21,297 nt of DNA, taken from NCBI GenBank assembly GCA_910592205.1, contig CAJVPJ010000590.1:1-21297 (forward strand), written 5' to 3'. The position numbers and the translations under genes were made by a program. Every line of letters begins with the position of its first letter. Positions within the stretch are counted from its first letter, which is position 1. This document shows, in pieces, positions 6,818 through 15,144 of this stretch. The stretch is from Paraglomus occultum. Taxonomy: Eukaryota > Glomeromycota > Glomeromycetes > Paraglomerales > Paraglomeraceae. The notes below the pieces were generated by a model. It did not search any database, was not told where the DNA came from, and worked only from the letters and a program-made list of their open reading frames with translations.

Positions 6818-8383
6818 TTATAGTCTAAATTCAAATTCAATAGGATAATGATCAGAAACCTTCTTGGCCAACTTCTTGATTAACAGTTGATCAGTACTCG
6901 TCTTCAACCAGCCTTCATCAAACCTCCATGTACCAGAATTTCCAATCCATCGTTTTTCATTCTCACGCTCAAATATAAATCTATCGTATGCTGAATCAGA
7001 TCCGTCGGATACTGTTGTATCTGTAGTATGAGGAATTCCCCACACCAGTCCATGATCTTGAAGCAACTGATCTAGTTCTGTCCTCTGTGCCTTGTTGACA
7101 TATGACCCAGCCGCATTTAAATCGCCCATCATTATAATTGGCTCAGTTGAAGACAAAAGCGACATTCTTGCCTCACGAGACGTCGAGGAAGAAGTGGAAA
7201 CTATGGGAAAACAACATGCAAACAACCTTCTGAAGAAGGACACCTTTTCATCCTTATCAACGCTCTCAGCTGCTCTCTTATACCTCTTCGTCATAACTTT
7301 TTCTTTTCTGACCGCGTCTTTCAAATTATTCTTGACCTCTGAATACACATTCTCAATTAATGCTTTAATCTCGATAAGCGCATTCTCAGGTTGTGTGTGA
7401 CATCCAACTAATGTTACTCTTGTGTTCGACTTCTTGACATGTTCAAATCTAACTACGTATGGATCACGGGCAAACTTATCTCCCAATTTAGTATCGTCGT
7501 CTACTACGTATTCATCTAACACGCGCCACACGTTAGTGCGATAGAGATACACATAGCGTTCCCGATATCTACCTCTGCCTATTGGACGACTTGCCACGTA
7601 GGCATATGGAGTAGACGGAGTTGACACAGAAGAAACAAGAGTGCGAATGACAGCATCATCGTCCTTTGGTGCATGGATCTCTTGACACAAAACTATATCG
7701 TATCGACGAAGGATATCGGATATGATACGCATTAAAGTACGATTGGAGGCTTTTTTTGTTCCAAATGCTTGGATATTAATAGCACCAATCATTGATACGT
7801 TCTCGTTGTAAATATGACGGATGGATGAAGATGGAAGGGGTAATGTAGCAAGAATGTCATCCTCTGGATTAGAGTTCTCCTTCTCGTCCTTTCCAAGTTC
7901 CTTTTTCTGATTACGCTTGCGCCTTGCTTTAGGTGGAGTCAATAAACCTGTCTCTGTTTGTGGTTGTGGTTGTGGTTGTTTTTTTTGAATAACGACTGCC
8001 TTTTTAGTTGGATTCCTAACTACTATTTTCGGAATTACTAGCGTTTTATCATTTGCGTTTGTGACAACAGCATTCTTTCGTTTAGATTTTCTGCGATTCG
8101 TCTGTTTTTGTTGTCGGGACGACGATGCCGATGTTGATTTGTTCTTGTTACGAGTAGGACTTACACTGGACGCTCTGCTGGACGCATTACTACTTCTTTT
8201 GCTAGACGCATTACTACTTCTTTTACTAGACGCATTCTGTTGTCTTGATGGTGATGGAGAATTTCTGCGACGACTGGTCGAAACAGATATAGAATTCTCA
8301 CTATCGCTGCTGCTATCACTCTCAGAAGGAAGACTATATGAGGCATCACTGTTTCGTCGGCGAGTACGGGATTTAGGTGGCAT
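6818..8383 (-). CDS. DNase I-family endonuclease (endonuclease/exonuclease/phosphatase fold) with basic Ser-rich tail
   Basis: A 521-residue, intronless frame that probably makes a Mg2+/Ca2+-dependent endonuclease cutting double-stranded DNA. Residues 1-195 are disordered and basic/Ser-rich, with possible nuclear localisation signals (RRKSKRK near 97-103, KARRKRNQKK at 152-161) and a QPQPQPQ run. Residues 196-521 are the DNase I domain: NIQAFG 203-208, QE 234-235 (metal-binding Glu), GRYRERY 271-277, catalytic His329 in GCHT, GDLNAAGSYV 420-429 (Asp421, Asn423), AYDRF 465-469, and SDHYP 510-514 (Asp511, His512). A basic insert at about 352-412 separates the two halves. There is no signal peptide, and the four conserved disulfide cysteines of secreted DNase I are absent, which suggests an intracellular, perhaps nuclear, enzyme. 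The start is the ATG at 8383, in a good context (AAGCCATGCC). Family assignment is firm; substrate and location are inferred. Confidence 0.9.
   Translation of the reverse strand: MPPKSRTRRRNSDASYSLPSESDSSSDSENSISVSTSRRRNSPSPSRQQNASSKRSSNASSKRSSNASSRASSVSPTRNKNKSTSASSSRQQKQTNRRKSKRKNAVVTNANDKTLVIPKIVVRNPTKKAVVIQKKQPQPQPQTETGLLTPPKARRKRNQKKELGKDEKENSNPEDDILATLPLPSSSIRHIYNENVSMIGAINIQAFGTKKASNRTLMRIISDILRRYDIVLCQEIHAPKDDDAVIRTLVSSVSTPSTPYAYVASRPIGRGRYRERYVYLYRTNVWRVLDEYVVDDDTKLGDKFARDPYVVRFEHVKKSNTRVTLVGCHTQPENALIEIKALIENVYSEVKNNLKDAVRKEKVMTKRYKRAAESVDKDEKVSFFRRLFACCFPIVSTSSSTSREARMSLLSSTEPIIMMGDLNAAGSYVNKAQRTELDQLLQDHGLVWGIPHTTDTTVSDGSDSAYDRFIFERENEKRWIGNSGTWRFDEGWLKTSTDQLLIKKLAKKVSDHYPIEFEFRL
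8165..8236 (-). repeat. three 24-base tandem repeats inside the nuclease gene
   Basis: The DNA encodes NASSKRSS, NASSKRSS and NASSRASS (residues 50-73), so the first two units are identical in protein and the third has two changes. The high nucleotide identity suggests recent slippage duplication. The repeats add Ser/Arg-rich sequence to the disordered tail. Confidence 0.8.
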
Positions 8384-8746
8384 GGCTTATAGGAAGTTAG
8401 GAGACGAGAGGTTGGAATGGGATCATTTATCTTTTATTATTATCCAATCAATCCTTTTTGTCCCTCCATAATGAGGCTTGTTGCAGTATTTTCCATAGAA
8501 GTGGCTGTCCAAATAAAAATTCTTAACTGTTTATAAATTGGACACGATAATAACAAATAACGATAATGTGATTCGTCGCTTTCTTCAAAGTCCCCAAGAC
8601 GGGTAAATCGAATGCTACAAGCTTAAGCAACCGCCAGAGTATTAAAGCCTCTGTATTAGTATTAGTACATTTATATGTCGATTAATATACTGTGCATTTA
8701 TTATTATGAAAATTACATATACGGTAGCATTATTAAACTTCACAAG
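8384..8746. other. upstream region of the nuclease gene
   Basis: This is the presumed promoter and 5' leader of the minus-strand nuclease gene. I see no clear TATA box or other gene. Plus-strand frames that enter from 8061 are antisense shadows of the nuclease gene's Ser/Arg-rich part. Confidence 0.3.
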
Positions 8747-8966
8747 ATGGTACCTGGTAGAAGTTACACTCACAACGCACAAGCAATGAAAATCCAAGCC
8801 CTACATGATCACGGCCACTTTGGCGGCAAAGCCAAATTGGGGATGCGTAATGACGGGAATGTTAGTAGCGACTAATAATTCAAACAAGCTATCTTAGAAG
8901 GCAAGAAGCGAAGCAACCGTTAAGATAAAGACAGGACCAAGCAGGAGGCGAATAGCGCATCTCGAA
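8747..8966 (+). pseudogene. possible Tc1-like transposase amino-terminal relic
   Basis: From ATG 8747 the frame reads a basic start followed by MKIQALHDHGHFGGKAK, which resembles the first helix-turn-helix of Tc1-type transposases, and stops at 8873. A few bases on, the same region reads AILEGKKRSNR. After a frame change near 8920 comes KIKTGPSRRRIAHLE, which resembles the arginine-rich linker and second helical domain. No catalytic region follows. At least one stop pair (TAATAA) and one frameshift break it. The match is by pattern only and short, so chance resemblance is possible. Confidence 0.3.
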
Positions 8967-9499
8967 TGAGTGCTTCGTATGGACCGCACACATTAGTTCT
9001 ATCAATCCAACAGTCGTTAAAACATTAGCAAATAAGTATCCTACACTCGCAGTAGGCATGATAGTAACGCTATCCACGTAGTTTTTACCTAAGCTTTTAC
9101 CTCATAAACCTTTTGAGCATAATTGACGATGAAAATTTTACAGTTGATACTAACTTTGTGAAATGACAATAGAAAGTCGTCAAGTAATCCCGTAGAACGG
9201 GAATTGCCAAACGCTTTGAAAATTTCAGATTAAAAGCACATAAAAGGTGGACAATTTTCACTGTAGATATCCCCACAAGAGAAGGCCGAAGCTTATTATG
9301 CTATTTGAATTACTTTAATGAAGTTCAATTGTATGAATATCCAAATAATCATCTGGCATGCAGAAGTCTACCCGATTGTCAAAGATGGTAAGTTGCAGTA
9401 ATGATTCAGAAACCAGGCGAACCAACGCGTAAAGAAAAATGAACTAACTGACCCATACTGTCAGCCAATAAATTAATTGACAATTTATTCGAACGTTAG
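8967..9499. other. intergenic stretch, no supported gene
   Basis: No frame has recognisable content. One plus-strand reading between about 8959 and 9080 is open for some 40 codons but unassigned. The stretch ends at the MITE. Confidence 0.35.
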
Positions 9500-9595
9500 T
9501 ACAGTCAGGCCTCGATAAGCCGGCCGCATAATTTATATTGTTTAGAGTACTCGATAATATAAATTATGCGGCCGGCTTATCGAGGCCTGACTGTA
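9500..9595. mobile_element. 96-base palindromic MITE with perfect 40-base arms
   Basis: Positions 9500-9539 are the exact reverse complement of 9556-9595, separated by a 16-base loop that itself contains the palindrome GAGTACTC (9545-9552). The outermost bases are TA on each side, so the element proper is 9502-9593 (92 bases) with a TA target duplication. The ends read CAGTCAGGCCTCGATAAGCC, a pogo/Tigger-like terminus. The first seven bases (CAGTCA and the CCTCG that follows two bases later) resemble those of the 1.09-kb element at 1083-2169. There is no mismatch between the arms, so it is either young or maintained. It sits in the gap between the nuclease and kinase genes. Confidence 0.92.
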
Positions 9596-10069
9596 TTAAA
9601 CGCATTTTGCTGTGGCAAGCGAAATATCATATTTTGCACGTATCAAATCTTGATACACATCTTTATACAAATAAGGAATAGAGGCATTCTTGCTCCTAAT
9701 TTAGAATGTACTTTTTGAGAATCAAGACTTTTCTTGCAGTTGAGTAAACTCATCATGTGAGAAGACGATATCACGCAGATTTACCATTAAGATATGGCCG
9801 GGATGTAATCATTAAAGAAAACGTAGGCTTCTGAGAGAAAGATGACGATATAACTGAACGTATATTTCCGAGAATACAAGAACGCCAAGTATATCAGCAA
9901 GTATTTTATTACGGTATCTACTACAGGTGAATATGTACAAACTATACTAAATTCGAATATATGTGACGCAAATGAAAGCATATAAACAATTAAAGAAGTA
10001 AGGTACGAATTTATACAATGTTTAAAGTCCAGTTCGAAGGAAGATACATTACCAATCATTATCTTCTCT
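9596..10069. other. 3' flank of the inositol phosphate kinase gene
   Basis: There is no further gene. A small hairpin, GTATCAA-ATC-TTGATAC, lies at 9640-9656. TTTATT at 9905-9910 reads AATAAA on the minus strand, about 160 bases beyond the kinase stop, and could be its polyadenylation signal. Confidence 0.35.
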
Positions 10070-12382
10070 TCACTCGAGTGACGCTTTCCTCTCCAACCGG
10101 ATTCCGCCAAGAGCCTCTTCACTTGGCGTCATAATTCCCTTAAATACATCACCTTCAGCCTCCCCAATGTCTCCTAACGACTCCCCAGTGGCATCTTTAA
10201 ATATAATCTCGAAACTTCTACATAGATTCTTCAATCCAACTAAGTATCCAATATCAAATCCTTTGTGTGTGGGTGGATATCGCACCTCCTCGGGTCGATG
10301 ATCGTTTCCAGTAGTGCAGTGAGCAAAATCTATGATTTTGATATCGATCTCGGATGAATTGGCTTCATTGCCGTCATAGATGAGGAGAAGACTGCTTGCG
10401 TAGAAGCGATAATTATCGAGAGAACGTATGATTTTTGCAAGACACCGGAGTTTGCGAACGATGGTTGGAATATGGTGGGTAAGTATGTGTTCACCGTTGT
10501 GCAGAAAGTTTGCCAAAGCCATAACGAACGTTTCAGGCTTCAATGTGCGACCGTAGTATTTATCTTGAAATTCGAATTCATGAGTGGTTGTTTTGTAGAC
10601 CTGTTGATAATAGAGGATTTTAGCGTGCAGACAAAAAGGTAAGAACCAAATTGAAAGGCGAATGATCATATAGGAAGACACCAAACGTTGAAAACTCACC
10701 TGCATACCACAGATCCTAACTCCCAACGTAGCGCTCGTAGTCTTAGCGCACTTCTGCATCTGACTGATCCGCTTTTCCGGCGAGACGTCGACCCCATGCT
10801 GCCTAGTTCCCATCTTCAAGTCCAAGACACATGGATATTGTAATCCTTCGGTCAAATCTTCAAGCAAAATAAACTGCTGCGTATTTTGTTTATCTGCATT
10901 ATTACCTTGCAACTTGCTTAATTGCGCAGTATAACAATGTAATGACCAAGGGTTATTTGTTTTCGCCCATGGTGAAGATGAAGACGATGCAGGAGGACTG
11001 GAAGAGGAAAAAGAAATCTCGGGAAAAGACGAAGGTGTCAATGTACTTGCTGGTGTATGACGAGTGGGAGAAGACTGTGATGGTGATAAAGAACTCAAAA
11101 AACGTGGACTATCTTCCCCCATATCGAAGACGCTTTGAGTCTCCGACAAGGTAGGACTACTTTTGAAAGCGGTAGAATATTCTTCGGAATCGGGTTGCTC
11201 ATTATCCACGATAGACAATCTTCCTTGAGTTTTCCCACTATCCGGTATATCGATCCCACTCTTTTCATCACACATGTCATCGTCTATGCCATCATCCAAG
11301 TTTTCATCTACACCCATAACGTCCTCTATGGCACTTCCAGGCGATGATGACGAACGCCTCACTATCTTTTCATTGTCTTCTGTGGCACCACTTTCTGTAT
11401 AACTACGCGACATTCCCGGCTTGGAACTTTCGAGCGGCTTTAGAGTAGATAGACTGGTCATTGAATGTCGGCGAAAGACAGATGATTGGTTATTTACCGC
11501 TTGGCTTTGTTGCATACGGGCACGAAGAGCACGAGGAGAGAAAACTTCTTGGAGAACTTGTTGTTGAAGTTTCTTATTAACTCTGGTAGAACCATGCAGG
11601 GTAGAAGAAAGATATTTTTCATGAGTATCTTTATGAACTTTGGAAAAGTTATCACTAATGTTGTTTCTCTCTACTTTTTTGAGAAACCATTTTGGCAATA
11701 AGTGTTTGTTACGCTCTAGCGATACTTCAGGCATGCTTCCAACACCTTCCTCTTCACGGTAAGTTACATTCAGTACGCCCAAGTATTTAGGAACAAACGA
11801 CAATAGTTCAGGATGTTGCATTTCTAATATCTCGTAGAACTGATTCTCGCGTCTTGCTAATGGCTTACACACGGCGCGTCGGGAGAATCGCAAGAATGAG
11901 GTATGACCGCCTACTTGATTTGCGAAAGGAGTCAGAGGAACAGCTGCTGGTGAACCTGACATGGTGAAAAGGGCGAAATCGTCGTCTTTGATGTCATCCT
12001 CTTCGTCGTCATTTTCGAAGAAATCCGTATCGGAATCACATGTCTGAGTGGTATTCGAGAAATAATCTGATGAATGATTTGAACTGGGCGAAAATGATTG
12101 ATTTGCTGTTGCAGAGATTGGTTTGCTGTCTGTTATCATGAACGCCGGAGACTGCGACTCCGAGTCCGTTAGGGATGGCTTAAAGAGATTTAAGCTTATC
12201 GAAGTCTTTCTTCCACTATGAACTGTGTTTGTCACTTGTAATTCTTTTACATCTAGTAAAGGCTGTGATTTTAACGAACAGACTTTGGTTGCTTGTGTGC
12301 GTGGGGCTTTTGTGTCTTGCGAGGCCGGTCCCAAGGAATGCCGCTTTCGTCGTACCGATGTGAGTTGCGATCTATGAGGCAT
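10070..12382 (-). CDS. inositol hexakisphosphate kinase, Kcs1/IP6K type
   Basis: Makes inositol pyrophosphates by phosphorylating InsP6 (and related InsPs) with ATP; such messengers tune phosphate homeostasis and signalling. Exons 12382-10700 and 10600-10070 give 737 residues. An acidic disordered leader is followed by the N-lobe (about 150-225) with LTPFANQVGGH, AVCKPL, RENQFYE and YLGVLNV. A long Ser/Asp-rich disordered insert follows (about 240-465), then NPWSLHCY and FILLEDLT, and the family signature PxxxDxKxG as PCVLDLKMG at 517-525 (Asp521, Lys523). The C-lobe has SSLL at 630-633 and the metal-binding IIDFAH (Asp652). The intron boundary was chosen because it joins GMQ directly to VYKTTTHEF, as in homologues. 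The ATG at 12382 is preferred: the open frame extends 52 codons upstream to 12538, but that part is a hydrophobic run with no family resemblance. All signature residues are intact. Confidence 0.92.
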   Translation of the reverse strand: MPHRSQLTSVRRKRHSLGPASQDTKAPRTQATKVCSLKSQPLLDVKELQVTNTVHSGRKTSISLNLFKPSLTDSESQSPAFMITDSKPISATANQSFSPSSNHSSDYFSNTTQTCDSDTDFFENDDEEDDIKDDDFALFTMSGSPAAVPLTPFANQVGGHTSFLRFSRRAVCKPLARRENQFYEILEMQHPELLSFVPKYLGVLNVTYREEEGVGSMPEVSLERNKHLLPKWFLKKVERNNISDNFSKVHKDTHEKYLSSTLHGSTRVNKKLQQQVLQEVFSPRALRARMQQSQAVNNQSSVFRRHSMTSLSTLKPLESSKPGMSRSYTESGATEDNEKIVRRSSSSPGSAIEDVMGVDENLDDGIDDDMCDEKSGIDIPDSGKTQGRLSIVDNEQPDSEEYSTAFKSSPTLSETQSVFDMGEDSPRFLSSLSPSQSSPTRHTPASTLTPSSFPEISFSSSSPPASSSSSPWAKTNNPWSLHCYTAQLSKLQGNNADKQNTQQFILLEDLTEGLQYPCVLDLKMGTRQHGVDVSPEKRISQMQKCAKTTSATLGVRICGMQVSFQRLVSSYMIIRLSIWFLPFCLHAKILYYQQVYKTTTHEFEFQDKYYGRTLKPETFVMALANFLHNGEHILTHHIPTIVRKLRCLAKIIRSLDNYRFYASSLLLIYDGNEANSSEIDIKIIDFAHCTTGNDHRPEEVRYPPTHKGFDIGYLVGLKNLCRSFEIIFKDATGESLGDIGEAEGDVFKGIMTPSEEALGGIRLERKASLE
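10601..10699 (-). other. 99-base GT-AG intron in the kinase gene
   Basis: The donor is CAG|GTGAGT at 10699 and the acceptor is TATCAACAG ending at 10601. Its length is a multiple of three and it has no in-frame stop, so unspliced RNA would still encode a full-length protein with 33 extra, mostly hydrophobic residues. Removing it restores the conserved sequence across the junction. Confidence 0.88.
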
Positions 12383-14223
12383 GTGAATGATTAGAGATAA
12401 TATGCGAACGAAATGAATAAATAGAAGGAAAACTAAAGTAGCGGTCGTGGTAGATAAGGAAACAATTGAGAAAGAACAAGAACAGAGAACAAAGAGTGAG
12501 AATAAAGAGTGAGACTGTAGTAATATACCGGCGTACATCTATTACATTTTAATCTCATCTTTACCATCATCCCTTTTTGTCTTCTTATATTTATTCTAAT
12601 TATTAGTATTTAAATTTGCCTCATTTCATACTTTACCTTGACACACTATCAGAGTGAGATGTTGGAATTGAGATATTACTGAGTGAAGTCATTGTCGCTT
12701 CGCTGTGTACTAGATGAGAGGAAGGTCGGTAGTGTTCGCAGTAAGAAGCAGATGAAAGGGCAGTAGTAGCAGTGTCGCGTAGTGTGAGCATCGAGTTCTA
12801 GAAGTGCAAGTCGAGAGCGATTCTTTTGTCTATGAGAGCAATTATTGATTTCTCTCCTGATAATTTTGATTGCACGCTATATATGCTTCGTACGGTTATC
12901 TCAATTCACAATTGCCAATGGGATAATTTGTCTACTTTGACAATCAATGAGAGCGAGTGTATACACTTATATATAATGTACTATCCGAGCGTATTGTATG
13001 TTATAAGTTCTTTGCTAGTGCTACGTTCATCTCTTATCTTCCTTATCCAATTGTTCACTCGTCCCAACACCTATGCAAAATATATTTATTATTGTTATTT
13101 TGATAAAGTAATATTCAATTTGTTGCTTTTTATCTGCAACTAATAATGGGGCATAATATTGTCTGTTCCGTAATGAGGAATAGAGTATACGGGATGAGCG
13201 TCTACCTGCTTTGTGGCGGAAGTAATATAATAAACAGTAGAAGAAAAAATAATGAGTATTGCAAGTTGTAGTATTTGTATATGACGTTGATATCTATAGA
13301 ACGAGATCTCCGTTACTCGGTAACTTTATAGAATACTGAAGTGGGGGGACGCAGTGCCTTGTATTCGCACAATTGGAGTAATCAATGCAATCTTATTGAG
13401 GACACCCAGTAACAGTAAAGTGGTATTGTTGATGATATTGTTGTTGTGCATCTCCTTGTGTCAGTTTCCTTCTATAATATGTGTGTATATATACTTTACA
13501 AAGTAGCACTTACCACACAGCGGTAGTTAGAATATCAAGAACATTAGTTGGGTGGAAGGGTTTATATATTGTTGCGGGGGTCAAGAGGTGGCGCACACAT
13601 GCCGTGTTACACACATATATTTATATTACGTATAAATTGTTCTAACGTATTTTATACGTCACATTAACCAGAAGACGAACGTTCTTGCAAGAATTATGGC
13701 ATCGCCTCGTTCGCCATATAGCGATTGGTACAGATATTACAAAAATGGATGATAGATATCCTTGTCAGAATTTAAATTCGTAACATTAGACCAGAAATAA
13801 GGAGCGAAGGTGCTCGTTAAATTTTTTAAAAAGGAAGTCAACCATCCCCTGTACCCGTGAAACGAAACCATTTTCTTTTTCTATTTGGGTTTAGATTCAT
13901 GTGGACACCCATATTAATATTACTGACTTTACTTTTAAACAATGAAGTTTATTTTGTCCTATTACTGTCACTCAGAAATCTTGGCACCCCCATATAATAA
14001 TTCGATCTTATTTGCGTCGGTAGGAACTTTCACGTCAAGTTAGATGATTCAATCATATGAGTTTCTAACTTTCGATATATATACAAACAGTTGATACGCT
14101 TGTTTGTACGAATGACATTTACTGATGACAATATGCCACCTTTACTAATTGTATTGTCTATTTGCGAATCACAATAAAGCTAAGGAATGAGAATCTTCGC
14201 TCAATATATTACCGCCCCAAACC
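12383..14223. other. upstream region of the kinase gene and AT-rich intergenic DNA
   Basis: Positions 12383-12538 hold the presumed 5' leader of the kinase transcript, which is open in frame. The stretch 12640-12830 is richer in G and purines (AGTAGTAGCAGTG-like) than its flanks and may be promoter sequence. A plus-strand frame at 12832-13143 is hydrophobic and AT-biased and is probably spurious. No other gene, RNA or repeat is supported. Confidence 0.35.
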
Positions 14224-14409
14224 CTAAGAACAATTGTCATTGAGCGTCCTATATTCTCTATCAACAGTGTACCCATCCTTCTTTCGTGAGTAACGACAAA
14301 CAAATAATAGTCCACCATCGATTCCACGTTCTCTAACCCGGAAGAAACGCACTGGGCACCTGTGTTTAATGCGCATGTGTAATCGGAGAAAATCTGTTGG
14401 CGAATCCAA
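14224..14409 (-). other. short basic open frame, unassigned
   Basis: A minus-strand frame of 61 codons opens only from TTG (14409) and runs to TAG at 14224. It encodes a basic peptide with HMRIKHRCPVRFFRVRERG, then LLFVCRYSRKKDGYTVDREY. The look (Arg/Lys-rich, two Cys, mixed composition) is protein-like and could be an exon; CCAACAG just inside the start would serve as a splice acceptor. It lies on the same strand as the open frames at 14559-15144 and might belong with them. I recognise no family. Confidence 0.25.
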
Positions 14410-14558
14410 TCCGCTTAAGTGTTACAATATCACGCCACATTCATTAACTTTCACACCATGCGTGATAACAGCACACTTAATGTTTCTTATGATACAGGGA
14501 TACAAGAGAGACATCAAATCTCTTCTACGACAATTCGTCTTATTCATGTACTAAATGT

Positions 14559-15144
14559 TTATGATTGGCTTTCAAACGAGACAGACGAGGTGTCCGTAAA
14601 ACGTTCATTCATTGTGTGGAAATATTCGTTCGATTTCGTGGGAATGTTCATAAAACTCCCACCCACAATTATTAACCCAAATTTGTCAAGATTGATCTTT
14701 TTATAATATCGGTGAAACATCGAGGCTACGGGATCTACGTTATTGCATTCAAAGCAGATTATTAAATGTCGATGCTTTCGGATGTAGTGTTTGTCCATAT
14801 CATATGTTCTCTTCGCTTTGTCACCGAATTTCTGGAATTTGTCCGTTATAAGACATGCTGAGTCGTTGGACATAGGGTGTGCACGACTCACGCCTTGTAA
14901 AACCTCATGATAAACTTTACTGCGGATGAATACAACTATGACACAGATTGTCACACAACGATGACTTGACAGCGGTCGAGTTCACTATTGAAGAAACAGT
15001 TTGTATCGAAGAAAAAAAAACATCATCGGCTTTTGACACATCAATGTTATCGACTTGCCGGAATCGAAACAACGTTATCTCACTCCGGACATTAAAAGGA
15101 AAACGAAACACGGTGGTAATACTGCTTTTGGATTGATAATTCAA
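14559..15144 (-). other. coding-like minus-strand frames, possible multi-exon or broken gene
   Basis: Two minus-strand frames overlap. The first is 15144-14917 (75 codons, TTG start); the second is 14954-14559 (131 codons, GTG start, stop TAA). The first contains RSEITLFRFRQVDN; the second contains DKFQKFGDKAKRTYDMDKHY, then LIICFECNNVDP, LDKFGLIIVGGSFMNIP and a Ser-rich end. Their overlap suggests a single ancestral coding region split by a frameshift or a small intron. An overlapping plus-strand frame (14419-14706) is also open, so strand choice is uncertain. I recognise no domain. Neither frame has an ATG near its front. Confidence 0.3.

Noticed and set aside
8061-8471. 136-codon plus-strand frame opposite the nuclease gene
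   Set aside because: It is the antisense shadow of the Ser/Arg-rich repeats (poly-Leu/Asp composition), and the minus-strand gene has clear catalytic motifs.
9787-10122. 111-codon minus-strand frame overlapping the kinase 3' end
   Set aside because: It overlaps the well-supported kinase C-terminus in another frame and shows only AT-biased hydrophobic content.
12832-13143. 104-codon plus-strand frame with ATG
   Set aside because: The content is hydrophobic and AT-biased with no motif, and homopolymer-like codons suggest chance openness upstream of the kinase gene.
14419-14706. 95-codon plus-strand frame from GTG
   Set aside because: It overlaps longer minus-strand frames, lacks an ATG start and has no recognisable motif. 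Strand remains undecided, so it is not called a gene.
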